From Cladorrhinum sp. PSN259 (lineage: Eukaryota > Ascomycota > Sordariomycetes > Sordariales > Podosporaceae), in assembly GCA_033725935.1 (NCBI GenBank), contig MU867105.1, forward strand, positions 246,184 through 310,183: a stretch of 64,000 bases of DNA. The letters are read 5' to 3'. Positions 45,301-57,800 of this stretch are shown one piece after another (the stretch's first letter is position 1; each line of letters begins with the position of its first letter). The position numbers were made by a program, and so were the translations under genes. The notes beneath the pieces were generated by a model. It was not told the DNA's origin and searched no databases. It saw only the letters and a program-made list of their open reading frames with translations.

Positions 45301-48300
45301 ACGTGAGGTCAGGAGCTCTACTTGATTGACTTGAAATTCAAAAAGCAGTAATGGGGCCGGATTTAATAACACCACATGCGCGAAGTGTGCTGGCCACGCA
45401 CAATATGTGGCCTGTTTCTCGGCCGGGAAACTGTCCACTTCAAAAGGAAAAGTAATTTGACTGGTTTGTCGTAGGGAGCAGGAAGGGTTGTTTAGGAAGA
45501 ACCTTCTTGCCACAGATGGGGAAAGGGCAGGAACACAGAGAAAAGGATACGGGGGAGCTGCCTGTATGAGAGAGTGTGTGGTTGGAATAGCGTTTGGAGG
45601 GAGTGGGGTTGGGGGTTTGCTTCATTCTTTTCTTCTTCGTCTTTTTTAATCCGGATGAAATTGTGTAGCGGGCTTTGAATTGGTTCTTGTTGAAATTATT
45701 GGCTGTTTTTGTTACCTCGTCATCATTTCCATCACATTCATCTTCGCATTCACGTTCACATTCACATTCACATTCACATTCACATCATTATCATCATCAT
45801 TATCACAACCCATACGTGCACAAATCCAGCGAGTAAGAGTGAAAACAGAGAGCGTTATTATTTCCTGTATTTCTAAGTAAGGCAGAAAAACGGATAGAGA
45901 CAAGTTTGTAATTTTCTAAGGAAAAAAAGAGAAAAATGGTTTGCACGAATTTCTTTTTGGCATTCTCACCATCGCATCCTCTCTTTTTTTTTTGGTTCGT
46001 ATTGTTTTTGCATTGTAGTATTATCGTATTCTGGTTACTTATTTCCCTTTTTTTTTTTTTGTTTTTTTGGGTCTTTTACTTTCATTTGATGAGAAAGCGG
46101 AGGAATAAAAGTAAATCACCCAAATGGAAATTTGATACAATCATATTTTTTCTTAGAACTTTGACATTTGTCTCTGAGAGTGAGTGATTAATTGTGCGGT
46201 GAGTGAGTATATCTGTGGTGTATGTGTACGTGCAACTCTTGTGTCCATGAGGGGAGGGAGAGGTAGGTTGTCAATATCCAATGTCTTGGTCTTGTTGTTC
46301 CAAGTGATATCTAATGGTCATCTGATCACTTTTTCTGGACTGTCGTGCAGCAGCAGGCGTTCTCGGCTGTTCGGTTCAGGGAGCCGAAATTTAAGATGAA
46401 ATAGGGATCGACAATCTCGATAGAGGAAAAAAAGAATAGAAATCAGGGGGTTGTGTTGATGTGCTGGGGTTGATCGACAGAAGGGTGTCACAAAGATTTA
46501 ACCTAGTGCGTAACCTGTAAGTTACATGGGGTGGGTGATGATGGCAGAGAAGATGTCATTTTTCTGGCAGCGGCTCGGTTAAAAAAGCACTTGCAGTAAG
46601 CCGTTGGAAAGATACTACTCTGTCTTGCAGGAAAGGTTACATTTTGGAGTGAAAGCTAGGTAGTGTAGATGGAGTAGGCCTTGTCAGAGCAGGTTACTTT
46701 ACACCCAGATTTTGGATGTGCCTGGTTCTGGTGGTTGGATGATGATGTTGCAAACCGGGCACTGATCTTGGACAGTCCAGGTCTTGCTTCACAACTCCGG
46801 ATTTCGGACTTGTCAAAAGAGCTTTGAGACAGAAACGAACGAGCGTGTGGGGTAATCGACGTCCCCCCAAAGTTTTGTTATTGAGGGGTCTGCCGTTGGT
46901 TGACGGGAGTATGCATGTGATGAATTTCCGTGATCGACAGATTGATCGACGTTGCGTCTGTCTACCCGCCCGATAACTTCTCGATTCGGTCTCGGTCTCT
47001 TTTTGGATAGGTCTCTTTCTGGGCAATTTCTTATTTTGGACTGCTTTTCTTTTTCCTGTGATGGCAGGTGCGGCTGATGCTGTAGTATATACGGCATGGA
47101 GGGAGAGCGGAGGTGATTGCTGCAAGATGGGCACATCATATATGTCATGACAGCCAATGATCCGAGATCCAGCCAGCCTCAATGCGGAGGGGTTTTTTCG
47201 TTTCTTTTCCTTGCCACATCATAAACCATTTCTGGAGAGAGGATAAGACATCACGATGCCTTTCTGTCTCACAGCTGTGACTCGAGTGGTCAGTAGAGTT
47301 GAGATGTCATTTTTGTCCTTGGTGGGCTGATCGCGATCACACTCCAGGATAGCGATCCCATCTTTGGTGGTGCTGGGGGCCTCGCAAACTCGCTTCGCTT
47401 CATGAATTGCCTGGTGGGATTCGCCAGAGAGAGAATGGGCTGGAAAGAGGAAAAGATGAGGCGTTCGTAGATCCCGATCCGAACAGTGCAAGGAACGAGA
47501 TGGATCGTAATGGATCGCGAATCTCCCATAGCCGACCAAGTAGGAGGGGTGTGCTCACTGGTGAGGTCGTCTTCCTGGCATCCCGTCATCCCCTGTCCTG
47601 GACTGCCGCAGTTTTGCGGGGGGGAAGGAGACTCTGTGTGGGGCAGAGCGGGAAGCGGGCCCAACGGCAACCTTGACGGAACTTCATGACATCTTGGCGA
47701 CCAATCTGGGTGCATCCCTCGTTCACATCACAGGTATAAAACAGACAGGGAGAGGGAATAAACGCTAGCGCCACTGACAGGACAATGAGCGGGATATAGC
47801 ACCAATCTACTTACGGCACATCAGGTATATGTGCAGATGGCACAGTATGAGTGAAAGTGGTCAAGCCTTCATGTCGAATGAGTTGTCCAAGTCCAAGAAA
47901 TTTGTGTACCGACGTAATCGGTCCTTTGGTTCTACACTACGGTACCCCCAAAAAGCAAGCCGCCACACCAACATTCTCAACAACAGCCCCTGGCCGGCTT
48001 CGCTGTCAATCAGTTAAGCTAGATGGGTGTGCCGTCTGTGTGTTTTTCTCCTTGTGTGGGGAAAGGCTTGAGTCAGCTAACTAGCGACGGTTACGCTACG
48101 GACTAGCGCACCCAAGACAGGCAAGGTACCTAAGGCATGGCACGTAAGATAGCAAAGCATTGTTTCTGGAGCCTCCTTCGATCTACTTTGCTCAGGCACA
48201 TTGACTCCTGGTGAATAGACAGGGGCGAGAAAAGAGAAGGGAGTTGGGCCACATCTACCCGAGGGGAGCCTGGAACGACGGGAAAATCCGACAGCCTGGT

Positions 48301-48922
48301 TGGCTAGGTTATTGCTGCCGGTGTGACGGGGGCAGTTTACGTCTACCGCAAGCATACATACAGCCAAATGCATGTCTTGGACGCTCGGTCACTGTCGCAG
48401 GAAAGTCTGTCTTCTCAACCAGGTCAGTCTAAGTGGACGGACGAGGTGAAGAAGCAGGGGGGTCATGACATGATCACGGTGCGCTTCTATCTATCTCTTC
48501 GCTTTCCTGTTCGAGTATAACGGATTCCGAGTCGAGACCTGAATCCGGTTGGGTACTTATCGAAGAAGAAAAAAGGAGGACCCGCTTGGACATTTGATCA
48601 TTTTTTTTCATCTTCCCGTGTGTGTTTTCCGTCTGAACTCTAACGGGTCCAGCACATGCCGGAGGGCTCGGAGGAAATACATGATCCATCGATGCACAAG
48701 AGATTTCACATATCCCAGGTACCCAGTATCTAGTCGGCGTGGACTCTCTGCATATTAATATCTCTGACGTCGTCCCCGAAGTTCGTTCAGGTCTCTCTTC
48801 ATTTTTGTTTTTAAATGTCCTCCATCATATTCATACCAGCATCCAGGGTCTGCTCATCTAGACACAAGCACAAACCTGTAGTTATCTTTTAATCTATACG
48901 ACCTCCCTCGCCATCCGCCACC
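45301..48922. other. Long intergenic region
   Basis: 3.6 kb with no recognisable gene. It includes T-rich stretches around 45,980-46,070 and the hexamer repeat listed separately. The right part (48,760-48,922) is the leader of the small Cys-rich gene. Confidence 0.45.
45747..45803 (+). repeat. CATTCA hexamer and CAT microsatellite
   Basis: About six CATTCA units, one of them mutated (CGTTCA), run into CATTAT/CATCAT units. Simple repeat; no coding role seen. Confidence 0.85.
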
Positions 48923-49306
48923 ATGAGCCAACCATTCAACGGCTGCTACTGCTCTAATTATTACGTATGTTCTCAACTCCCATACCCCCACTCCTCCTGT
49001 CACTAGGAGTATAACAAAATTTAACAACTCGACTAGACCCAGACACGATGTACCAATACTGTGGGCAAGTTCGGCGAGCGTTGTAAACTCTGCACGGTTT
49101 GCTTCCCTCTACCTCGGAGCTATATGATTCCCTACTCATACCTTGCCCAGATTATCAGGGATGGCAAATCACTCACCCCTGGCCGTCTCCCTGAGTCTAC
49201 TCTCTGGCTACCAGGCCAGCGCGACGAGATCGAGCCACCTCCGAAACCCACAAGTGCCCCCGGCATCTTTAGTCGTGCCCTGTCGTGGACCACGGGGAAG
49301 AAATAA
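48923..49306 (+). CDS. Small Cys-rich protein, unknown function
   Basis: Two exons, 48923-48964 and 49037-49306 (72-nt GT-AG intron), 103 residues. Start context is CCACCATGAG. The N-terminal third carries the cysteines: CYCSNYY, then TRCTNTVG, ERCKLCTVC; six or seven cysteines in 40 residues suggest a small zinc-binding module. No signal peptide precedes them, so it is probably intracellular. The remainder (RSYMIPYSYLAQIIRDGKSL ... FSRALSWTTGKK) looks amphipathic, then basic. Splicing brings the Cys motifs together in frame, which supports the model. Family not recognised. Confidence 0.65.
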
Positions 49307-49763
49307 TACCTGAACGGTGCCTGTTCGGAAAATGACAAGGACGGGGGGTTTTTTTTTTGGCTTCTTTCTTTATGTGTCTCTTCTCCCTGTTACAGGATTG
49401 TATGGTAAAACTTTGGGTTACGGAGGCCTTTTCTGTTCTTGGGTTAGCTTGAGATGGACTGGTAGTAGGGTATTTCGGAATGGATTGGACTGGGAAAATA
49501 AGGTAAACGGGACGGAACAACTGGGTATTATAGACAAAGGCTACAAAGGTTAACAAACTACAGGATGGACGGACACAGGGGGAATGGGTTATGGCATCTA
49601 GACTTCTCTTCTCTCTCTGAAAAAAAACAATGACAATTCGAGTTGTCGCTTTCATAGACCTCTGTATCATTTCAATCGTAAAGTGTGCCTAATTGATAAC
49701 CCAAAAACAAACAGATTCGCTAACCAAAATTACCACCCCAAAAAGATTCCAAGCCCAGAGTAT

Positions 49764-49764
<1 letters not shown>

Positions 49765-49795
<31 letters not shown>

Positions 49796-49880
49796 CGGGG
49801 CGGGGCGCGGGGGGGGGGGCGGGCGCGGGCCCCCCCCCCCCCCCCCCCCGCAATAGCTTATAGCTATTGCGGGGGGGGGG
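49765..49880. other. Nuclear-mitochondrial junction: G31 run, C20 run and perfect GC hairpin
   Basis: A 31-base G run (49765-49795) leads through GC-only sequence to a 20-base C run. Then comes a perfect inverted repeat: 49840-49858 pairs with 49862-49880 (C10 plus GCAATAGCT against AGCTATTGC plus G10, loop TAT). Left of this everything is nuclear; right of it everything is mitochondrial. The hairpin itself is probably a mitochondrial GC cluster lying in a variable loop of rns. Confidence 0.8.
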
Positions 49881-50945
49881 AGGGTTAGAGCTTACGCCTT
49901 AATCTAAGTTTAACCGAAAGATATAATATATAACCTAACCTATGGCATTCATCATTCTCTGCTAAGACTACTTGGGTATCTAATCCTTTTCGTGACCTAA
50001 GCCTTCGTCCTTCGACGTCAGTTTTTACATAAAAGATTGCCTGCGCCTTTACCAGTCCCCTAGGTATCAATGAATTTAATCTCTACACTCTAAAGTACGA
50101 TCTTCTTACATAAAACTCTAGCAAAATTGTACCCTTTAAGGCTAATTTCACCGTCTGAGTACCCTTTAAACCTATTTATGATGAATAACACTAGTCTCTT
50201 ACGTATTGCCGCGGCTGCTGGCACGTAATTGGCCAAGACATATGTACATATTGTCATTATCAATATGTATACAGAATTTTATTCGATAAATCGATTAACC
50301 CCCCCTTATTTTTAAGAGCTTACTCCTTAAATAAGGGGGGGGGTTATTCGATAAATCGATTAACCCCCCCCCCTTATTTTTTAGAGCTTACTCCTTAAAT
50401 AAGGGCGGAACCATTCTTCCAAGTTACCAGTTCAGCCGCTCGGCCATTGACCAATATTCCTCACTGCTGTACTCGTTTGCCTTGGGATTTTTTCATCCCC
50501 AATGTGGTCGATCAACCTCTTTCAGCTTCGACTAAGAGAATTTTGGGCTTGTTAAGCCATTACCTTAACAACTACCTATCTCTAAGATTTTTATTTTCCT
50601 CTCAAAGCGGGTTTGTAACAATCGCTTTATATTACCTTATGATTATAAAACTTTATGACGCTAGACGAAAGCGTCCCTTTTATCCTATCAAAGAAGCGAA
50701 TTGTTATCTTCTTATCCCCCCATTTTATTTTTTTTTTATAAAGGATTTACCTTTTCTTCGAGGCGGGCCAAAAAATCTAATACTCACCTGTACACCACTT
50801 TTAATTAATTTTAATTTCCCCCGGGCGAGCTAGCGCCTGGGGAAATAAAAAGAGAGCTTACACCCTTAAATTAAACGTACGATTAGCATGTGTCAAGTAC
50901 TTGGACAGCGTTCAATCAGAGCCATCACCAAACTCAATTAAGATG
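49881..50945 (-). rRNA. rns: Mitochondrial small-subunit rRNA, 5' part only
   Basis: Read on the minus strand the gene starts near 50945 with the universal 5' region (TTGAGTTTGGTGATGGCTCT ... TTGAACGCTG). It passes the 530-loop region (plus-strand complement at 50201-50225, GTATTGCCGCGGCTGCTGGC) and reaches the 'ATTAGATACCC' region (complement at 49966-49986, ACTTGGGTATCTAATCC). It stops about 85 bases later at the GC hairpin. The 3' third, with the 1100 and 1400 decoding regions, is missing from the window. The gene is therefore truncated at the junction. A tandem duplication sits inside it (separate entry). Confidence 0.9.
50281..50406. repeat. Tandem duplication inside rns
   Basis: Two ~62-nt units (50281-50343 and 50346-50406) each contain ATTCGATAAATCGATTAACC, a C run, CTTATTTTT(A)AGAGCTTACT and CCTTAAATAAGG. 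Each unit has internal palindromes (TCGATAAATCGA and a C-run/G-run stem). Probably a hairpin insertion duplicated in a variable rRNA region. Confidence 0.85.
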
Positions 50946-51815
50946 ACGTAAATATTCTTCTTGTTGATTTCACAGTGGATATCACTGAATACAAGTAGAA
51001 TTTACTCGTCCTGTCCTGATGTAAGTATAAAATTACACTCAAGTTGTAATAATTGTAATTGAAATTTCAATTACAATTATTACAGTCAAGATGTAATAGT
51101 TGTAATTTTACAATTACATCACTTATAAATTTTTAATTATTAATCATTAATTTGGACTAGCGTAAGCTATATTATGCTTATGATATCTACAAAAAGTTAC
51201 CAATAGCTTTAAAGTCCGCAAATTGGAGGTTAATTATATAATATTTAATTATTTATCTCTCATCCTTTTTTCTGTAAAAAACTTAAAACTTTTACTTTTA
51301 TAATTTGCAAATTAATAACTTTACTGCTAACTAATCACTAATGAATCCTAGCTTAGCTATTAATATTATTTATAATATAAACCCACCGCCTCCCGAATAC
51401 TTTTACAAAATAGTTCATTTAGTATGTTATCCTCTTCACATTATAAACTTTTTTTAACCTTCGGTAAAAAAACCAAGGTTAAACCAAATAAATCTAGTAG
51501 CTATACCTTGCAATAATCCCGCAGGGACTCATGCTGTCCTCCGGCCTAGCCTCGCTAGGCCTGGCTTTTTACTTTTTATGAGTCCCTACGGGAAGTCCCT
51601 ACGGGACTATTGCAAGCATAGAAACCGAGGGAAGGGGGCTTTAGAAACCTTCGCTAACCATAACCATAACCATAACCATAGGCTTAGGTTTAGGTTTAGG
51701 TTTAGGTTTAGGTTAGCGAAGCCCGAAAGCTACCTTCGGTTTAGCAGACCCCTAAACCGAAGGTTATGCTTGGATAGAACCTTAGGTTAGCGCACGTGCG
51801 AAGCCCGTAACCACC
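50946..51815. other. Mitochondrial spacer between rns and cox2
   Basis: A/T-rich spacer without tRNA or ORF. It contains an imperfect palindrome of TTGTAATAATTGTAATT units at about 51,040-51,110, a hairpin with TCCCTACGGGA repeats at 51,525-51,620, and the telomere-like repeat listed separately. Confidence 0.5.
51650..51720. repeat. AACCAT / TTAGGT tandem repeats in an inverted frame
   Basis: Four AACCAT units (to 51680) are followed by five TTAGGT units (51684-51713), bracketed by TTCGCTAACC and GGTTAGCGAA. The two arrays are near-complementary, so the segment can fold into a long imperfect hairpin. Confidence 0.85.
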
Positions 51816-54800
51816 CTATTGTTCTTCTAATCAAGTAAGGAATTTCTCTAAAGATACAGATTCTATGACTATAGGCATAGAACTGTGTAGTATCCCACAT
51901 ATTTCTGAACATTGACCGTAGAATACTCCTTCTCTATTAATAAAAACAGATACTTGATTTAATCTCAAATCTACCCTTTTGCCCTATGTATTTATAGGGA
52001 CGAGTTAGGGTACTTCTCCCTGAATAAAGCAATAATATTACATTATCCATTTAGCAGAAAATTTAGATCTACACCTTTATGTTTTTATATTGGTAGAGGA
52101 AGGGAACTCCCCCTACCTAAACTAGTTGAACCTACTCTCTAATAAAATTAGAGCTAGACTCTTATTAATTTGTAAATGATGCTAATTATGATGATGATGA
52201 TGGACCCTTACCAGTAATAGTCCCTTTAAAGTCCTCTAGATAATGAAATTCATAACGACCTTTATATAACTTAGTAGGGTTCATGTAATTTTTAACATAC
52301 CCTGTATCCGTAAGAGCGTTTCTACCTAAATACCTTGACATGTCGGATACTGTATTAAAAACTAAAGCACTTTTATTGAACACATCTACTAAAACAATAG
52401 ATCTAGATCTACTAGATTTTTTTCTAGCCTGTTCACCAGTAGGTCTAGCTGCTATCCGTCCTATTATATCCGATTTTCAATCGGGATTCATGACAAAATA
52501 AACAGGTGTTTTATCTTGCCCAACTACCACGGGACGTTCAAGATTAATATATCTACTAATATACCGACTATCAGATTTACCATCCAGACTCTTGGCTGCC
52601 TGGCTTGGATTATCATAAATACCAAAAATAGACTTTTTGTCAAGTAAAAGAGCAAAAAGTTTACCCTTTGCCAAAGCATATAAATCAACTCCTGTTATGG
52701 CTACCACTCCATCTGTAGTAGTATAGCTAGGAGAATCTTCTGATAAAGGCTTAGAAGGATCTATTATGTAAACATCCATCTCTAAAACAGGGCTATATAT
52801 TGTGAAATTTTTAAGGTTAACATAGCGATCTAAAGTAGTTTTAGGGATTCCTAAAGAAAGAGCCGCTCTGTTCTTAGACGCAAATTTCATTAAAAATTCG
52901 GAATTATCACCCGCTCTTACTTCTATAGGTTTCGAACCGTCGTTCATTAGATAAGCACTTTTTTCCCAATTACTAAAAGGAAATACAACAGTATAACTAC
53001 TATTTAATTTGGGTCTAAAATGAGTCAACAAAATTTGTTCGTATAATCTAGCCTCAAATTGCGTAAATGAACGTAATATAAATAACGATTCTAAACTTAA
53101 TTCATGATCAGGATTTTGTTTAGTAAAGTTGTTTATATAGTTATTAGTAATTAAAAGAGGTCTTCAAATAAAATTATGTCAGCCATGTTTTCTAACTGAA
53201 AGGTATAAAGAATTAGAACCACCTCTCTCAGGTCTGCTACTGTTAACCTTATGAGCTTTATAACGAGTATTTAAACAAACAGCGGATCCTACATAGTAAT
53301 CATTAGTCTTTAAACACAAAAAAGCATAGCAACCCGCCTTCCCTGTATACAAACTAGGATGTCCTTGTTTATCCTGACCATCTACCACATAATCTATAAA
53401 ATCTGTTTGAGGAGTGTTAACGCCCCCCTTAATATGTTTATCTAAAGATATTAAATGTAAGCAGTTATTTTGTATGTATAATTTTACAACAGGATCGGTA
53501 AGACTATTATACATTTTAGATAACACCAAAGAACATTCTTTTATATTAGTAGTAGTGTACGAGTGTAAATTTTCAAATAATGAAGGGAAAGAATCCGAAA
53601 GACTATCCAATTTTGATCTATTCTGTTGTTTAAAGGAAGATGTACTAAACCCGCGTGAGAAAAAAGGCGAAAGCTGGCCAGCAGCTACTGCAAACCTATT
53701 ATTAATTAAAGGAAGAATTCCACCTCCTTGGTTTAAAAGAGTATTTACGCTAAGATTTCGGGCTAAAAAAACACCACCTTCTGTCTTAGTATAAATAGAA
53801 GATGCTTTATTTAATATCAATTATATCCTTTTGCCCTATATCTCTATAGGGACGAGTTAGGATACCTTATCCCTGAATAAAGAGTGTATAAAAGAAGATA
53901 ACACAAATTATCCATTTAACGGATAATAAACTATACTTTTTCTAAGTCTTACCCTGGTGTTGGTTTATTTTTCACTGGGTGCATGTACTTCGTTAGAAGT
54001 AACCGCTAACGAAGTAGCATAAGTTAGCCGCAAAGCTCGATAAAGGTAGGTAGTTATAAGTATAACATCATAATGCATACATTTTACAAACGAATTTAAA
54101 GCTCCTCACAGGGTAAGCTTAGGTTGATAGAAATATTTTCCTGTATCCTTTCGGATAGGGTTTGACTATATCTTAAGTAAATTAGCAGCAGATATATAGT
54201 ATATAGGCTAATTTACTAACCGCCGTTTAGTCGATGAACTGCACACCACTGCTGCACTTATGAAGCAGAAAACGTTACCGTAATATAATGGTGCTTGGCT
54301 GCGGATTACCTATTTCCTTACGTGCATCTATTTCGATTTTACCATACCTCAACTCGTTACGTGAGCCATAAGATGTGTTACCACTCTTACTTGGTTGAAA
54401 TAGCTTTAAGGCTTTCCCGCAATTTGACGATTTAGTGTGGGAGAGAGAACATTTTCTCCCACGACCGGGCATATTTAAATTATGAGGTTCTCAGGCCCAC
54501 TTCTACCCGGATAAGCATCACATTTTATTCCTAAAGAGTTACAAGAAAAAGAATGTATAACATCGCCTGCTGTGATAATAAATCTAACGTGTGTTAATTC
54601 TGGAAGAATTACTCGATTATCCACCTCTAACATTCTTAACCCTCCTTCCTCTAAATCAGACTCAGGTACTATATATGAGTCAAATTCTATAAACTCATCA
54701 TTAGAAGTTAAAAAATCAGGATATTGGTAGCTTCAATATCACTGATGACCCTCTGCTAGAACTGACATTGATGGATCACTAACTTCATCCATTAAATAAA

Positions 54801-57800
54801 GCAATTTAAATGAAGGAAATGCTATTAATATTAATATTATGGCAGGAGTAATAGTTCATATTAATTCTATAAGTGTCGATCAAACATAAGTACTTTCATA
54901 CTTAACTGGACTATATCTTACCTTATATAGAGCTTTTACTTTATATAAGATTTCCACGTGTGGTCTCTGAGGAGCCCTATTTACTAATATAGTTCATAGG
55001 TTACCTGCTGATAATCCATTGTACATCCTTTAGGGTTGTCACTAATAAATATTTGAATTTATAGTACCTAAAGGCTTTAGGAGTTTCCAGCATATAGTGG
55101 AATTTTATCCATAGTTTTTTTAAGTTTATTTATAATATTTTTATATAGTTAGGGAAGAATAGTTCCTCCTGTAAATTTATATCTTTCTTTAAAGATTTTT
55201 CCGGAATTTATATACAATCTTATTGTATTACTACTAATATCTAAAAATTTGGCAGCCCTTCTTATGGAAACAAAACTACCTACTAGTTTAAATCCTTCTA
55301 TATCACATTTTTCATGTATATATACAGAATATCCTCTGTTAGAACTCATTTTTAATAAAGTTTCTTCAGAATGTTTTCTACCTAAAGCTTTTTGTCTCAT
55401 TAGTTCCTTAGTTTCTTCACTATGAGTTTTACCAAATAAAGGATTATTAACTCCAGCCTTAGTTAAACTCATAATACTCTTAGTTTCTTCAGAAGCAATT
55501 TTACCATATAAAGATGATTTTTCTTTAGTATAGACTCCTTTTAACGCTTTACTTATTTTAGCTTTAGTCTCTTCGCTTAGTTTATGACCTGAAGAGCTCC
55601 CTGCTATTTTTAAAGTATTGTATTTAGGATTTAATGTATCAAAATAATATTGTTCTCTTTCATTTAAATTAGCTATATCACAATATTCTAAAATTTCCAA
55701 AGAAAAATTAGAGTAACCATATTTTATTAAAGCTCTATTAATTACAAGAGTATTTCTATTATTTAAATAACTAAGATTGAAATATCTAATAAATCTTTTA
55801 GATAAGTTTATAGATTGACCTATATAAATATCATTAGTTAATTTATTAGTTCATTTATAAATTCCTGATTTATCTTTATTATCTTTAATAATTTGCTTTT
55901 TCATCGAAAAAGCGTCTTCATATAATATTACATTATTAATATTAGAAGAATTCGTACTATATGTACGTATATAATTTATACTATTTATATTTTTAAACTT
56001 AAAACACTTTTGAAAAGGCACACATTTACCGTGATTTAAATATTTATGTGAGATAGGCGCTTTGGTGCTAATGTAATTTCTTATTATAGATAATAGAATT
56101 CATCCTACAGAAAATAGTATTATTACTAAATAATACATGATATTGTCCATATTTTAAATGCTAAATATAGAAACAGTTTTAGTCTACTATTCAAGAAAAT
56201 TGAAGTTAAATTTGGCAGTATTTCTCTGTACTTATTTGGTGCTACATGACGCAGGTTAAAGTAAGGTAAAAGCAATATGAGATATCAAGTATGGGGCTAT
56301 TTATCTTAAAGAATTCATTCTTGATTTTATTTTTTTAATTTCATTAAGGCCTTCTGGCGTTAAATGAGATTTAGATGCCATAAGCTTAACTATACACTTA
56401 AAATCTAAGAAATCCTGTAATTTAGAACCTAAAATAGGATAATTTTCGAAAAAAGGTACAACTGTTTCTGCAATATCCTTAAATTTTGTTACACGAAAGG
56501 ATATAGCAGCTTTACCACTAGGCTCTGATCTACCACAACAAAAAAAATCTTTTAAGCTCTTGATAAGAGCTTGATCCCTGGTGTGTTGAGTGACCTGATA
56601 ACCTATTTTTATTTGGTATCCAGCCGTAGATTTATTTTCTTGAATAACTACAAAAAAACAACCCTCTGCCTCAGTAAAACCCGCTACTCAATAAGGATTA
56701 ATAGACTTACCTACCTGTGTCGCTATCAACCCTTTAGATAAGGATAATGGATCTATTATTCCGTATGTAGGGAAAGCCGCCTTTAAGGTTTCAGATAAAC
56801 CTTTATTCATAGATGCTTTAATACTAGCCATGTTTATTAGACCTTCGTCGGTTAAGTGGTTTTTATTAACAAATAACCTGAAAGATTCCTTAAATAAAAC
56901 AAAATCTAGATATTTTTTAGTTAAAAGAGGATATACGTCTAAATGAGATATTATGACCTTAAGCTCTTTAACTGAAAAAACTCTCCAAGACACCGTTGAA
57001 TCGCTAACACTTAAAATCCCAATGCCCCCGAAATATTCTTGAATAGACCTTAATAAATTTGTATCCTTACTGTGTAAACCTATTGAGAACGAAAGGTTAA
57101 CACTATAGCCCGTTCTATATCCAGTTTTTTTTGCCATAGTTATGTGAAAACATCCTTCCCCATCTATAAACCCTGTAATGAAATTAGGATTTAATGGTTG
57201 GTTCTTGGGTGCAGCCAAACTAGTGAAATTGGCGTAGTGTCCTGTGTTTACTTGGTAAGAAACTCCTTTATTCCTCATACCTAATTTTATCTCACGTAAC
57301 TTCCGTACATTTACACTTTGCTGTAAACCGCATAAATGAGCACCATAAGTACATCCTAGACTGAATAAATTTAACTTATTATTGCCCGTTTTATTAATTT
57401 CGATTATTTTTATTTACTAACCCAGAACCCCGAAGGGGGGACTCTGGTTAGGGCTATGGGTACAAAGCACATTTTTTTTTAATAACCCTTCCTAAGAATG
57501 TATTTACATTCTGCGAAGATAATAATATCGACTTAAAAAAAAAATCTAAGGAGTGCGAAGCCGCAAAGGTTTCTATAGTAAAGTATTATTAAGCCTTCGA
57601 GGTTTAACATTATAAAAGATAAACGTAAAAAAGCTATGAAATAATAAATACTTAGAGCCCAAAGGGTGCTGCTTCGCAGCAACCACTCCTTAGTTTCTAT
57701 GACGAGTCATTTATTAATAAATAGCTTTAACTTTGGTATAAACATAAATCAATTTCAGTAGCCGTAGCTTCGCTCGGGGACCAACAGAATAGTACCCCCA

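Larger units (their letters stand above)
51966..54504 (-). mobile_element. cox2 intron 4: group I intron with GIY-YIG ORF and duplicated 3' end
   Basis: Lies between DAYPG and RLNQVS. The ribozyme core is at about 54,130-54,280 with textbook elements on the minus strand: GTTCATCGACTAAACGGC (P7 5' strand) and AAGATATAGTCAAACC (P7 3' strand). Downstream are two copies of a ~105-nt block (53826-53930 and 51972-52075) containing TATAGGGCAAAAGG-type 3'-terminal sequence, with the endonuclease ORF between them. The minimal intron may be 53818-54504, the rest being inserted. Confidence 0.85.

Noticed and set aside
45936..46187. 83-codon hydrophobic ORF
   Set aside because: Its Phe/Leu content comes from T-rich low-complexity sequence.
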